This document shows, piece after piece, positions 7,975-15,386 of a stretch of 52,458 nucleotides of DNA (its first letter is position 1; every line of letters begins with the position of its first letter). The notes below the pieces were generated by a model. It made no database searches and was not told the DNA's origin. It saw only the letters and a program-made list of their open reading frames with translations. A program made the position numbers and the translations under genes. Source of the stretch: Spirochaetota bacterium (GTDB lineage: Bacteria > Spirochaetota > Spirochaetia > SPDA01 > JAJSAL01); contig JAJSAL010000005.1 of NCBI GenBank assembly GCA_024274705.1, forward strand, positions 1 through 52,458, written 5' to 3'.

Positions 7975-9195
7975 TTACCGCGTTCCCTCAAAATGTTTCG
8001 ACGTTTTCAACCTGTTAAGAATTTTTTCTCTTTCGACAGGTTTGACATTTTCTACTATCCATTCCCGCATCTGCTGCCCTTCCGGGGATTGTTGCGGATA
8101 ACTCATAAAATCCAGAGAGATACCGAGAGCATCCGCCACTTTCCAAGCAATGATCGGCCATACCTCACCGATATCGCCGACGATGGGTATGCTGCCCTCC
8201 AGCCGCGCGAATGCGGACATCTCCATTCGGAATGGTATTCCTGTTATCTTGGTTTTCGGGAGGCCCTGATCTATCGCTTCCTGGATTTTATTATTCTTGT
8301 CCTGGGTGTCTTTGGCCTTTAGCAGATTCTCATCTAAGTCGATGCGGATCAACGTCTTTCCCCTGAGACTGCAGGTATGCATTCCGTTCCAGGCCGCCCA
8401 GATACCGTGACCGGTATAACATTCGAACGGGCCGTCGTGAATTTCCTGGGTCAGCGCTACAGCGGATTCTATAATAATCTCGGATTCCTCCATCATGTTT
8501 GCAATCCGGGCGCACCGCTGGGATACCGGAATACTGTCAGCAATCGACAACCCAACAGCGCCGCCTCCGACCAACTGGGGTACCGTCACCAATACCGGCT
8601 TTCCCTTCAAGGCACCCATCCCAATCATCGTTCGCTTGTCCCCTCCCCAACCGGCCACCGTTTCGAAAGGAAGCCCATAGGTTTGAGCTATGGTAAGAAT
8701 ATCTCTGCAAAGATTTTCGGTATGCAAACCGAGGGGATACGCCATATTCCCGGCTGCTTTGATGATGGTATCACCATCAGCGCTTTTCGCTTTGCGAAGA
8801 AGTTCCTCGTCCAGGATCATTTCTTTTTTTAGCTTTTCAAGTTCAGTATCACTCATGATCGACAACTCGAAAATCCCTCCCATCGGGATGAAATGGCTGT
8901 CCGGGTCAAATCCCAGTTTCGAGGCTTTTATTCTTTTCACTCTTTCAAGACTTCCGGCCATCTCATGCGCAACCACAGCAGAACTGGTGGTGACACTGTC
9001 GATTATGCCTTTATCCATCAATTCGGCAACCAGCGTCGTTACTCCTTCGTGAATATTCGGGCCGCTGCCGGTAACGAGCATGACTTTTCCGTTTCTTTTT
9101 TTTACATTGACAATTGTGGAAACTGCGTCCTGTAAGTTCTTTTGCGATCTTTTCCCCAGGTTGTTGTAATATTGATCTATGGAACGTAGTGCCAT
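7975..9195 (-). CDS. Deoxyhypusine-synthase-like conserved protein, function unknown
   Basis: The start at 9195 is fixed by a near-perfect AAGGAGGTGA ribosome binding site; the product has 406 residues. V-M-L-V-T-G-S-G-P-N-I-H-E-G near residue 37, followed by D-K-G-I-I-D-S-V-T-T-S-S-A-V, parallels the NAD-binding opening of deoxyhypusine synthases. The catalytic Lys region of true deoxyhypusine synthase is not recognisable. Later blocks include G-W-G-G-D-K-R-T and V-P-Q-L-V-G-G-G-A-V-G. I infer a Rossmann-like NAD-dependent enzyme acting on a small molecule. It is the first gene of a two-gene unit with kdsB and is divergent from the IclR regulator. Confidence 0.55.
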   Translation of the reverse strand: MALRSIDQYYNNLGKRSQKNLQDAVSTIVNVKKRNGKVMLVTGSGPNIHEGVTTLVAELMDKGIIDSVTTSSAVVAHEMAGSLERVKRIKASKLGFDPDSHFIPMGGIFELSIMSDTELEKLKKEMILDEELLRKAKSADGDTIIKAAGNMAYPLGLHTENLCRDILTIAQTYGLPFETVAGWGGDKRTMIGMGALKGKPVLVTVPQLVGGGAVGLSIADSIPVSQRCARIANMMEESEIIIESAVALTQEIHDGPFECYTGHGIWAAWNGMHTCSLRGKTLIRIDLDENLLKAKDTQDKNNKIQEAIDQGLPKTKITGIPFRMEMSAFARLEGSIPIVGDIGEVWPIIAWKVADALGISLDFMSYPQQSPEGQQMREWIVENVKPVEREKILNRLKTSKHFEGTR

Positions 9196-9414
9196 AGCTA
9201 TCACCTCCTTTCTGTCACTAACCGCGATACTGACTTTTCTGTAACCAGTATGCTGCACCATGCAGGTATAACATACATTTAAGAAAAGATAATAGGCCTT
9301 AATCTTCGGGTAGAACCAGGGGATTGCTTCCCGGAAACACCCACAGATACGGATGAGCCTGATTAACGCATTCAGGATCGACGGTTCAGCCCGATGCAGT
9401 GCGCTAAGAAACAG

Positions 9415-9443
9415 TTGACACCGGCATAAAAACACTGTATAGT
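9415..9443 (+). promoter_or_regulatory. Sigma-70-type promoter of the IclR gene
   Basis: TTGACA at 9415-9420 and TATAGT at 9438-9443 are separated by 17 bases. Transcription would start near 9450, about 45 bases before the regulator's start codon. The rest of the 289-base divergent spacer (9196-9484) shows no gene that I can support. Confidence 0.75.
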
Positions 9444-9461
9444 TTTCCTGTATTAGAAATC

Positions 9462-9479
9462 TGTTCATATATAAGAACA
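9462..9479. promoter_or_regulatory. Putative IclR operator, inverted repeat
   Basis: TGTTC at 9462-9466 and GAACA at 9475-9479 flank an AT-only centre. The 18-bp site has dyad symmetry except for one mismatched pair in the centre. It lies about 12-30 bases downstream of the predicted transcription start and just before the coding region, a position suited to autorepression, as is usual for IclR-family proteins (inference). Confidence 0.5.
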
Positions 9480-9496
9480 ATGTCTTGGAGAATGGT

Positions 9497-10252
9497 TTGG
9501 TAAACAGTATAGTAAAAGCAATTCATGTACTGGAAACCTTGAGCGATAACGGGAACCTGGGGGTAACTGAGCTCAGCAGGTGCCTGGGATTTGCCAAAAG
9601 CAGTGTTCACTCCATTCTGGAGACCCTGGAGAGCGAAGGTCTTCTGGAAAAAAACGCCGAAACAAACAAATACCATCTCGGACTCAAACTGATTGAGCTG
9701 GGAAACAGGGCCCAGTTAAATCTTGATATATGCAAAATTGCCCATCCTTACCTGAAGGGTCTTAATAGACTTACAGACGAAACTGTCCACCTCACCGTAC
9801 TGGATAATGATGAAGTGCTGTACGTGGACTGCATTGAATCGAAACAGTGGCTCCGGACCTATTCCGTTATCGGAGTCAGGGCCCCGTTGTACTGTACGGC
9901 TGTCGGGAAAGCCATCATGGCAAACCTGGATTACAAGCATGTTCGACACATTATCGAAGAAAAAGGACTGCCCCGGATTACGGAAAATACTATCACAACA
10001 GAAGACGCGCTGCTGGCGGAACTGGAGGATATCAGGACCAAAGGATACGCCATAGACAACATGGAGCACGAGGACCGGCTCATATGTATTGGCGCTCCCA
10101 TTAGAAATGCCAAAGGGGAGGTGTTTGCTTCGATAAGCGTGTCCGGGCCGGTTTCCCGGCAGGATATATCAAAGATCGATGAACTGGGGAAAAGAGTGAT
10201 GGAAGCGACCAGGGAGATATCCTGGAAACTCGGCTACCGGTCGGGTCCTTAG
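9497..10252 (+). CDS. IclR-family transcriptional regulator
   Basis: This regulator has an N-terminal winged helix-turn-helix (V-T-E-L-S-R-C-L-G-F-A-K-S-S-V-H-S-I-L) and a C-terminal effector domain with the family's G-V-R-A-P-L-Y-C-T-A-V-G-K-A-I and a late I-C-I-G-A-P-I-R block. A TTG at 9497 with GGAG six bases upstream is the preferred start; an in-frame TTG at 9485 would add four residues but lacks a binding site. It sits directly before the TRAP operon and probably controls it in response to the imported carboxylate or sugar acid (inference). Confidence 0.88.
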   Translation: MVNSIVKAIHVLETLSDNGNLGVTELSRCLGFAKSSVHSILETLESEGLLEKNAETNKYHLGLKLIELGNRAQLNLDICKIAHPYLKGLNRLTDETVHLTVLDNDEVLYVDCIESKQWLRTYSVIGVRAPLYCTAVGKAIMANLDYKHVRHIIEEKGLPRITENTITTEDALLAELEDIRTKGYAIDNMEHEDRLICIGAPIRNAKGEVFASISVSGPVSRQDISKIDELGKRVMEATREISWKLGYRSGP

Positions 10253-10265
10253 CTTAAGGAATTTA

Positions 10266-10280
10266 TAGGTCGTTGACCTA
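10266..10280. promoter_or_regulatory. Inverted repeat upstream of the TRAP operon
   Basis: TAGGTC and GACCTA flank a GTT centre, a 15-bp perfect dyad between the IclR gene and dctP. It contains TTGACC (10274-10279), which could serve as a -35 element, so a bound regulator would block the promoter. It could also be a short hairpin after the IclR gene, though no U-rich tail follows closely. Confidence 0.4.
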
Positions 10281-10352
10281 GTACATTAATTTTTCATAAG
10301 GCTATTCTGACGGGAAGAATAATGAATTCGGAAAAGCCTTAAGGAGGTTCCT

Positions 10353-11414
10353 ATGAAAAAGAGAGTAGTATGCATCATACTGATGATCGCTCTCATTTCT
10401 ACTTTTGCTTTTGCAGGCGGAGGACAGGAAAAAGCCGCTCCCGCACCTGCCCAGGCAGAGGAGAAAGCACCGGTTGTGCCACAATCGATCCAGCTTAGTT
10501 GGTCCAGCATTTCCACGCCGGATACCGCCCTGTCAAAAGCCATGCAGAAATTCAAGTTCGAGGTAGAGCGCCTCTCCGGAGGGAGAATAAGTGCAGACCT
10601 GTACAATGGCGGACAGATCTTCACCCAGGAAGGTGAACTTGCGGCAGCCCGGGAAGGTACCCTGGATATGGCTTACTATGCTGCAGGCTGGGTTGCGGAA
10701 TGGGTGCCATACCTGGGACAGCTTAACGCGGTCTACACTTTTACGGGGTATGATCACATGCGGAATGTGTACACCGATCCCGGAATCTGGGGAAAAATCG
10801 TAAAAGATGTTTCTGAAAAGGTAGGCGTACGGCCTTTAGCTGCGTTTTACCTGGGCACCCGGGAACTCAACCTGGTGGAAAAGGTCGGCCCTGTGCGTCA
10901 TCCTGACCAAATGAAGGGTGTTAAGCTTCGAACACCGAACAGTCCAAACTGGATAGCTCTGGGAAAAGCCCTGGGTGGCAACCCGACACCCATGAGTTTT
11001 GGAGAAGTGTATATGGGGCTTAAAACCGGAGTTGTTGAAGGACAGGACAATCCGCTCCCCACTGACAGGATACAGAAATTTTACGAACCTACCAAGTATA
11101 TCATCATGACGGATCATGTTGTGGATACGGTATGGCCCAGCATCAACATAAAGCGGTGGAATTCTTTATCCAAGGAAGATCAGGGCATCATACTGGAAGC
11201 AATAGAAACTGCAAGGCAGTATAATGATGAACTGCAGCGAAGCCGTGAAGCAAATGACCGGGCATTCCTGGAAGATCAGGGCATCATTTTTATCGATGAT
11301 CCTGACAAGAAAGCGTTTCAGGAATATGCGAAATGGTCTTACCAGAACGAAAGTCAGAACGTTTCCAAAGACTGGGACTGGAATTTTTACGACAAGATTC
11401 AGTCCCTTCAGTAG
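10353..11414 (+). CDS. dctP: TRAP transporter solute-binding protein (DctP family)
   Basis: A 353-residue periplasmic binding protein. Residues 1-21 are a signal peptide ending F-A-F-A before G-G-G-Q-E-K, then a low-complexity A/P/E linker. The DctP fold is recognisable from S-K-A-M-Q-K-F, the G-E-L-A-A-A-R-E-G block, and the ligand-contact region around M-K-G-V-K-L-R-T-P-N-S with F-G-E-V-Y-M-G-L-K-T-G-V-V-E-G-Q-D-N-P. The conserved Arg of this block (K-L-R) usually forms the salt bridge to a substrate carboxylate. AAGGAGG lies upstream. It is the first gene of the TRAP operon and is followed by a hairpin and the two membrane subunits. Confidence 0.93.
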   Translation: MKKRVVCIILMIALISTFAFAGGGQEKAAPAPAQAEEKAPVVPQSIQLSWSSISTPDTALSKAMQKFKFEVERLSGGRISADLYNGGQIFTQEGELAAAREGTLDMAYYAAGWVAEWVPYLGQLNAVYTFTGYDHMRNVYTDPGIWGKIVKDVSEKVGVRPLAAFYLGTRELNLVEKVGPVRHPDQMKGVKLRTPNSPNWIALGKALGGNPTPMSFGEVYMGLKTGVVEGQDNPLPTDRIQKFYEPTKYIIMTDHVVDTVWPSINIKRWNSLSKEDQGIILEAIETARQYNDELQRSREANDRAFLEDQGIIFIDDPDKKAFQEYAKWSYQNESQNVSKDWDWNFYDKIQSLQ

Positions 11415-11433
11415 CCAAAAATAAAACACAAAA

Positions 11434-11465
11434 ACCGGTCCCATCTTGTTTCCGATGGGGCCGGT
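11434..11465 (+). terminator. Intercistronic hairpin after dctP
   Basis: A 12-base arm (11434-11445) pairs with 11454-11465 across an 8-base loop, with one G-U pair. The downstream bases are not a clean T-run. It probably stabilises or terminates part of the transcripts, giving more binding protein than membrane subunits, as known for many binding-protein operons. Confidence 0.7.
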
Positions 11466-11497
11466 TATCTTATCCGGACATGAGGAACGGAGGTACT

Positions 11498-12001
11498 ATG
11501 TCTGCTGTAAAACAACACCCCCTCCTGAAAAGTGGACAAACAATTCTTGATATTATCGAAATTTACCTGCCGGCTATAACATTCACGGTGCTTTTCGTGG
11601 TGTTCCTTATCCAGATTTTTTACCGTTATTTTATCGTACCCCTTACCTGGCCCATGGAATTGTCCCTGTTCTGCTATCTCTGGACTATTCTCTTTGGTGT
11701 GTGTTATGCCCAGAGGGATGATGAACATATCCGTTTCTCCCTGATCTATGATAAAGCAAAACCAAAGGGTCAACTTGTCATAAGGATTATCGGAAATATC
11801 CTCCTGGTGTCTTCCTTCAGTATTGCTCTGTATCCTTCGTATAAGTACGTAAATTTCATGGGTTTCAAGAAGTCCAATGTGCTGCTTATTCCCATGAACT
11901 GGGCGTATTTTCCTTTTATCATCATGATGGTCATTCTTATCGGGCGTTTTACTGTCCAGCTGGTTAAAGATTTAAAGATACTATTCCGGGGAGAGGCTTA
12001 G
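11498..12001 (+). CDS. dctQ: TRAP transporter small membrane subunit (DctQ family)
   Basis: A 167-residue protein with four hydrophobic segments, the DctQ topology. The start at 11498 has GGAGG at 11489-11493; a longer open frame upstream runs through the hairpin and is not used. The W-P-M-E-L-S-L-F-C-Y-L-W block before the second helix, followed by R-D-D-E-H-I-R, is typical of the family. It forms the membrane complex with DctM, whose start follows after one base. Confidence 0.92.
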   Translation: MSAVKQHPLLKSGQTILDIIEIYLPAITFTVLFVVFLIQIFYRYFIVPLTWPMELSLFCYLWTILFGVCYAQRDDEHIRFSLIYDKAKPKGQLVIRIIGNILLVSSFSIALYPSYKYVNFMGFKKSNVLLIPMNWAYFPFIIMMVILIGRFTVQLVKDLKILFRGEA

Positions 12002-12002
12002 T

Positions 12003-13298
12003 TTGAATATTGCACTGATTATCTTCTTAGTTGCCTTTGCCGCTACCTTTATCCTCCGAATTCCCATCGGACTCGGGATGATAATGTCCTCTATTTTTTA
12101 TTTTGTGTTTGCTGATGGGCCTGCGGCGATGGTGGGCATGATGGCGAATCAGTTCCTGTCACAGATGAATGTTAAATTCGTGCTCATTGCCGTTCCCCTC
12201 TTCATATTCGCCGCAAAGGTGATGAACACCGGTGAGATTACCGATATGATATTCCGATTCGCCAACACGCTTGTAGGGCGATGGAAAGGCGGAATGGGTC
12301 ATGTGAATGTTATCGCGTCACTCATCTTTTCCGGTATGACCGGGTCTGCCATCGCAGATGCCTCCGGTCTTGGCCTTATGGAAATTAACGCCATGCGGAA
12401 GCACGGGTACGATGACGGCTTTTCCTGTGCAGTAACCGCCTCTTCGGCTACGATCGGACCGGTGTTCCCCCCCAGTATCCCCATGGTTTTTTATGCGCTC
12501 CTCTCCGGATCGTCTGTGGGCGCCTTATTTCTGGGAGGAATGGTCCCGGGTGTTCTTCTTGCGGTAGCCCTTATGGTCTATATCGCCTTTATCGCGAAGA
12601 AGCGGAATTATCCTACGGGTGAGCGTTACGCTTTCAAAGAGTTCATGGTCCAGAGTTTTAAAGCCATGCCCGCGCTGTTTACGCCGATCATTCTCCTGGG
12701 CGGTATTTACACCGGTGTCGTAACACCCACAGAGGCAGGTGCACTGGCAGGTGCCTGGGCTCTTCTCATCGGCTTCCTGGTGTACCGTGTCTTGGGATGG
12801 AAGAAGGTGGTAGACGTTGTCATCGATACTGCCAAATCTACAGGAGTTGTCTCCATTATTGTTGCAGCTTCGTTCAGTTTTTCCTATATCGTTTCCATCG
12901 AGCACATACCCCAGATGTTTTCCGGCTTGCTTTTAAGTCTTACGGAAAACAAGTATGTGCTGCTCCTTATCGTGAATCTCCTGTTCCTCTTTCTCGGGAT
13001 GTTCATCGACGTGATGACCAGTACCCTGGTCTTCATTCCCATGATTCTTCCCCTCATTAACATGCTGGGAATCGACCTGGTGCATTTCGGAGTAGTAGTG
13101 GTGTTGAACATGATGATTGGACTTTCGACTCCGCCTTTGGGAGGGCTTCTGTTTATCGTGTCCGGGCTCTCCAAGACACCCCTCCATAAGGTTATCAAAG
13201 AGAGTCTCCCCATGACATTTGCGATGATCGGTGTACTCTTCCTCATCACCTATGTACCGGACCTGGTACTGTTCCTGCCAAGACTGATCGGACAGTAA
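12003..13298 (+). CDS. dctM: TRAP transporter large membrane subunit (DctM family)
   Basis: A 431-residue, mostly hydrophobic protein with TTG start; GGGAGAGG lies at the end of dctQ. Family blocks include I-P-L-F-I-F-A-A near residue 66, F-S-G-M-T-G-S-A-I-A-D-A-S-G-L-G near 104 and P-T-E-A-G-A-L-A near 244. DctM carries the ion-coupled transport path. With DctP and DctQ it forms a complete TRAP importer for a carboxylated solute. Confidence 0.95.
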   Translation: MNIALIIFLVAFAATFILRIPIGLGMIMSSIFYFVFADGPAAMVGMMANQFLSQMNVKFVLIAVPLFIFAAKVMNTGEITDMIFRFANTLVGRWKGGMGHVNVIASLIFSGMTGSAIADASGLGLMEINAMRKHGYDDGFSCAVTASSATIGPVFPPSIPMVFYALLSGSSVGALFLGGMVPGVLLAVALMVYIAFIAKKRNYPTGERYAFKEFMVQSFKAMPALFTPIILLGGIYTGVVTPTEAGALAGAWALLIGFLVYRVLGWKKVVDVVIDTAKSTGVVSIIVAASFSFSYIVSIEHIPQMFSGLLLSLTENKYVLLLIVNLLFLFLGMFIDVMTSTLVFIPMILPLINMLGIDLVHFGVVVVLNMMIGLSTPPLGGLLFIVSGLSKTPLHKVIKESLPMTFAMIGVLFLITYVPDLVLFLPRLIGQ

Positions 13299-13302
13299 CC
13301 GC

Positions 13303-14439
13303 ATGGGCGCTCCAATAAAACAGCTGAGAAACCACATACCCATCGGCGGTCCTGCCAGGAGAGAACCCGTTTGTGGAACAGAAACCCCGTTTCGGGTATC
13401 CTTGGGATTTGAACCGGCCTGGTACACAAAGAGGTGCGGAACTGATTTTTCCGAAGGGTTTCATAAAGATCCCTGTAACCGGTATAAGATGATCAAAGTG
13501 ATGAAGGCAGAACTGGTGGAGACTTTTCCCTCTGTTCCATACTGGAATACCGAAGACGAAACCGATCTGGCAACGATTTCCGGGTGCTACGGGGCATTCC
13601 CGGTTCCCCATGCCTTCGGTGTTCCCCTGGTGTTCCGGTTCGATGGATGGCCGGTATTGGACCCGTCAGGGCATCTCGGTGTTGAAGAAATCGAAAAGCT
13701 CACCGTGGAGAGTGTCCTGAACGGACCGGTTGTGGAAGATATTTTCCGGCAGATGGACATCATCGAACGGGAGTGGGGTAATATCCATGGGTACCTCAAC
13801 TGGCAGGGTGTACTCAACAACGGGTTCAATATCCGGGGACAGGAAATCTTCCTGGACATGTACGAGCGGTCCGGGTTTGCCCGGTATTTTTTTTCCATCA
13901 TCACCGAAGTAATGATCCGGCTGGCAAAAATGGTACAGTTCAGGCAGCGGAAAAGCGGGTTCGCCATAGACCAGTTCAGTGTGAGCAACTGTGTGATGAA
14001 TATGATTTCATCTGAGATGTACGAAGATTTTATCCTCCCTCATGACGCAAGGATCGCGGAATCTTTCGACCGGTTCGGGGTACACACCTGCGAATGGGAT
14101 ATCACATCTTATATAGCAATTCTGAAAAAACTGCCTAAGATGGGGTACCTCGATATGGGGATGATGTCGGATATGGCCCGGATTCGCAGAGAGTTCCCTG
14201 ATACCAGGAGGGCGGTATTGTACTCTCCGGTCAAGCTGAAGGAAGCCGGTCTTGAGGAGATTAACAAAGATATGGAAACTATTTTCCGGTCCCTGGCTCC
14301 CTGTGATATAGTACTGGCGGATATCCAGTTCACCACACCGGATCAGAGAGTCCGGGACGTCCTCCATATCTGTAAACAACTGGAAGGAGCAGTTTCCATA
14401 ACGCAAAATATAACTGAAGATAAGGATAGGATAACATGA
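13303..14439 (+). CDS. UroD-fold protein (uroporphyrinogen decarboxylase family), TRAP locus copy
   Basis: A 378-residue member of the UroD/MtaA superfamily. The central R-F-D-G-W-P, W-Q-G-V-L-N-N and late A-D-I-Q-F-T-T-P-D-Q blocks fit the family. The putative zinc motif is H-T-C-E (near residue 263), but no cysteine stands at the third-ligand position, where other members have C or H; here it reads A-D-I-Q. Methyl transfer by the MtaA mechanism is therefore doubtful. It starts 4 bases after dctM without a clear binding site, so it is probably translationally coupled. Its end overlaps the aldolase start by four bases. Function unknown. Confidence 0.8.
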   Translation: MGAPIKQLRNHIPIGGPARREPVCGTETPFRVSLGFEPAWYTKRCGTDFSEGFHKDPCNRYKMIKVMKAELVETFPSVPYWNTEDETDLATISGCYGAFPVPHAFGVPLVFRFDGWPVLDPSGHLGVEEIEKLTVESVLNGPVVEDIFRQMDIIEREWGNIHGYLNWQGVLNNGFNIRGQEIFLDMYERSGFARYFFSIITEVMIRLAKMVQFRQRKSGFAIDQFSVSNCVMNMISSEMYEDFILPHDARIAESFDRFGVHTCEWDITSYIAILKKLPKMGYLDMGMMSDMARIRREFPDTRRAVLYSPVKLKEAGLEEINKDMETIFRSLAPCDIVLADIQFTTPDQRVRDVLHICKQLEGAVSITQNITEDKDRIT

Positions 14440-15332
14440 ACAGACAAATTCGAGGAGTCATTCCTGCAATTCTGACATCATTGACAGAGGATAGAGAACC
14501 GGACTTGCAATTGCTGGCAAAGCAGACAGAATATCTTGCGTCTTCCGGTGCCCATGGTTTTCTTATAGGCGGTACAACTGCAGAAGGGGCATTTCTCTCA
14601 ACGGAGCAGAAACGGAGGATATTTAAAACGGTAAAAGAAGTTTCAAGGGGCAGACAGTTTCTCTACCTGGCAGCGCTTCAGCCGTCTACCCCCCAGGTGG
14701 TGAAAGAGATACACCAGATGGAGGATCTGGAACCGGATTATTTCGTTGCAGTAACGCCTTATTATGGTGAGAAAGACCAGGAAACGATTAAAGGGCACTA
14801 TACAATGCTGGCCTCAGAATCACCGGTGCCGTTGATACTGTACAATATTCCCGGACGGACCCAGAGCCCTATGACTGTGGAAACGGTACTCGAACTGTCC
14901 CGGGTGGAAAATGTCGCGGGTATCAAAGATTCCTCGGGTGATTTCATGTTTTTTGCCCGGGGTTTCCTGGAAGATTATCCGGAAGATTTCACCTGGATTA
15001 TAGGTGAGGACCTCCTGGACGCTTCTGCCTTACTTCTCGGTACCAGGAGTATTGTAACCGGCCTGGGAAACGTCCGGATCGAACACTATATCGACATGTT
15101 CAAGGCGGCAGAACAGGGAGATGCAGAAAAGGTGAAAGAGTGCCAGCGCATTCTGAATCAGTACCGCAGTATCTTCGGCGTGTGTCCCTCTACCAAGATA
15201 AATGCCGCATTAAAGGCGGGGACTGCCTATTACGGGAGATCGACCAGGCGGATGATCATGCAGGCAATGGAGCTGACGGATCAGGAGTATGCACAGGTTG
15301 AAAAGATTCTCTCCGGACTCGAAAGGGGATAA
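14436..15332 (+). CDS. DapA/NanA-family lyase (Schiff-base aldolase)
   Basis: A 298-residue class I aldolase of the dihydrodipicolinate synthase / N-acetylneuraminate lyase family. The Schiff-base lysine is K164 in V-A-G-I-K-D-S-S-G-D and the proton-relay tyrosine is Y136 in I-L-Y-N-I-P-G-R. The carboxylate-binding loop reads G-G-T-T-A-E-G (45-51), where DapA has G-T-T-G-E. The family splits or forms 2-keto acids such as KDG, sialic acid or dihydrodipicolinate. Its place behind a TRAP importer for carboxylates suggests cleavage of a 2-keto-3-deoxy sugar acid (inference). Confidence 0.9.
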   Translation: MNRQIRGVIPAILTSLTEDREPDLQLLAKQTEYLASSGAHGFLIGGTTAEGAFLSTEQKRRIFKTVKEVSRGRQFLYLAALQPSTPQVVKEIHQMEDLEPDYFVAVTPYYGEKDQETIKGHYTMLASESPVPLILYNIPGRTQSPMTVETVLELSRVENVAGIKDSSGDFMFFARGFLEDYPEDFTWIIGEDLLDASALLLGTRSIVTGLGNVRIEHYIDMFKAAEQGDAEKVKECQRILNQYRSIFGVCPSTKINAALKAGTAYYGRSTRRMIMQAMELTDQEYAQVEKILSGLERG

Positions 15333-15348
15333 GACATCCATGGATGTC
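15333..15348. repeat. 16-bp perfect palindrome before the sulfatase gene
   Basis: GACATCCATGGATGTC directly follows the aldolase stop and lies in the 54-base gap before the sulfatase. It can form a six-base-pair hairpin with a CATG loop, or serve as a dyad for a regulator. No matching copy was noticed elsewhere in the window. Confidence 0.5.
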
Positions 15349-15386
15349 GGATTCGATGGGAACACTATTCTCGTTAAGGTCAAGGG

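Noticed and set aside
7525..8322. Open plus-strand frame of 265 codons
   Set aside because: It lies antisense to kdsB and the deoxyhypusine-synthase-like gene, has serine-rich composition and no ribosome binding site.
10298..10340. Long inverted repeat AAGGCT...AGCCTT before dctP
   Set aside because: Arms are only six bases with a loop above 30 bases; it may be chance and overlaps the ribosome binding site.
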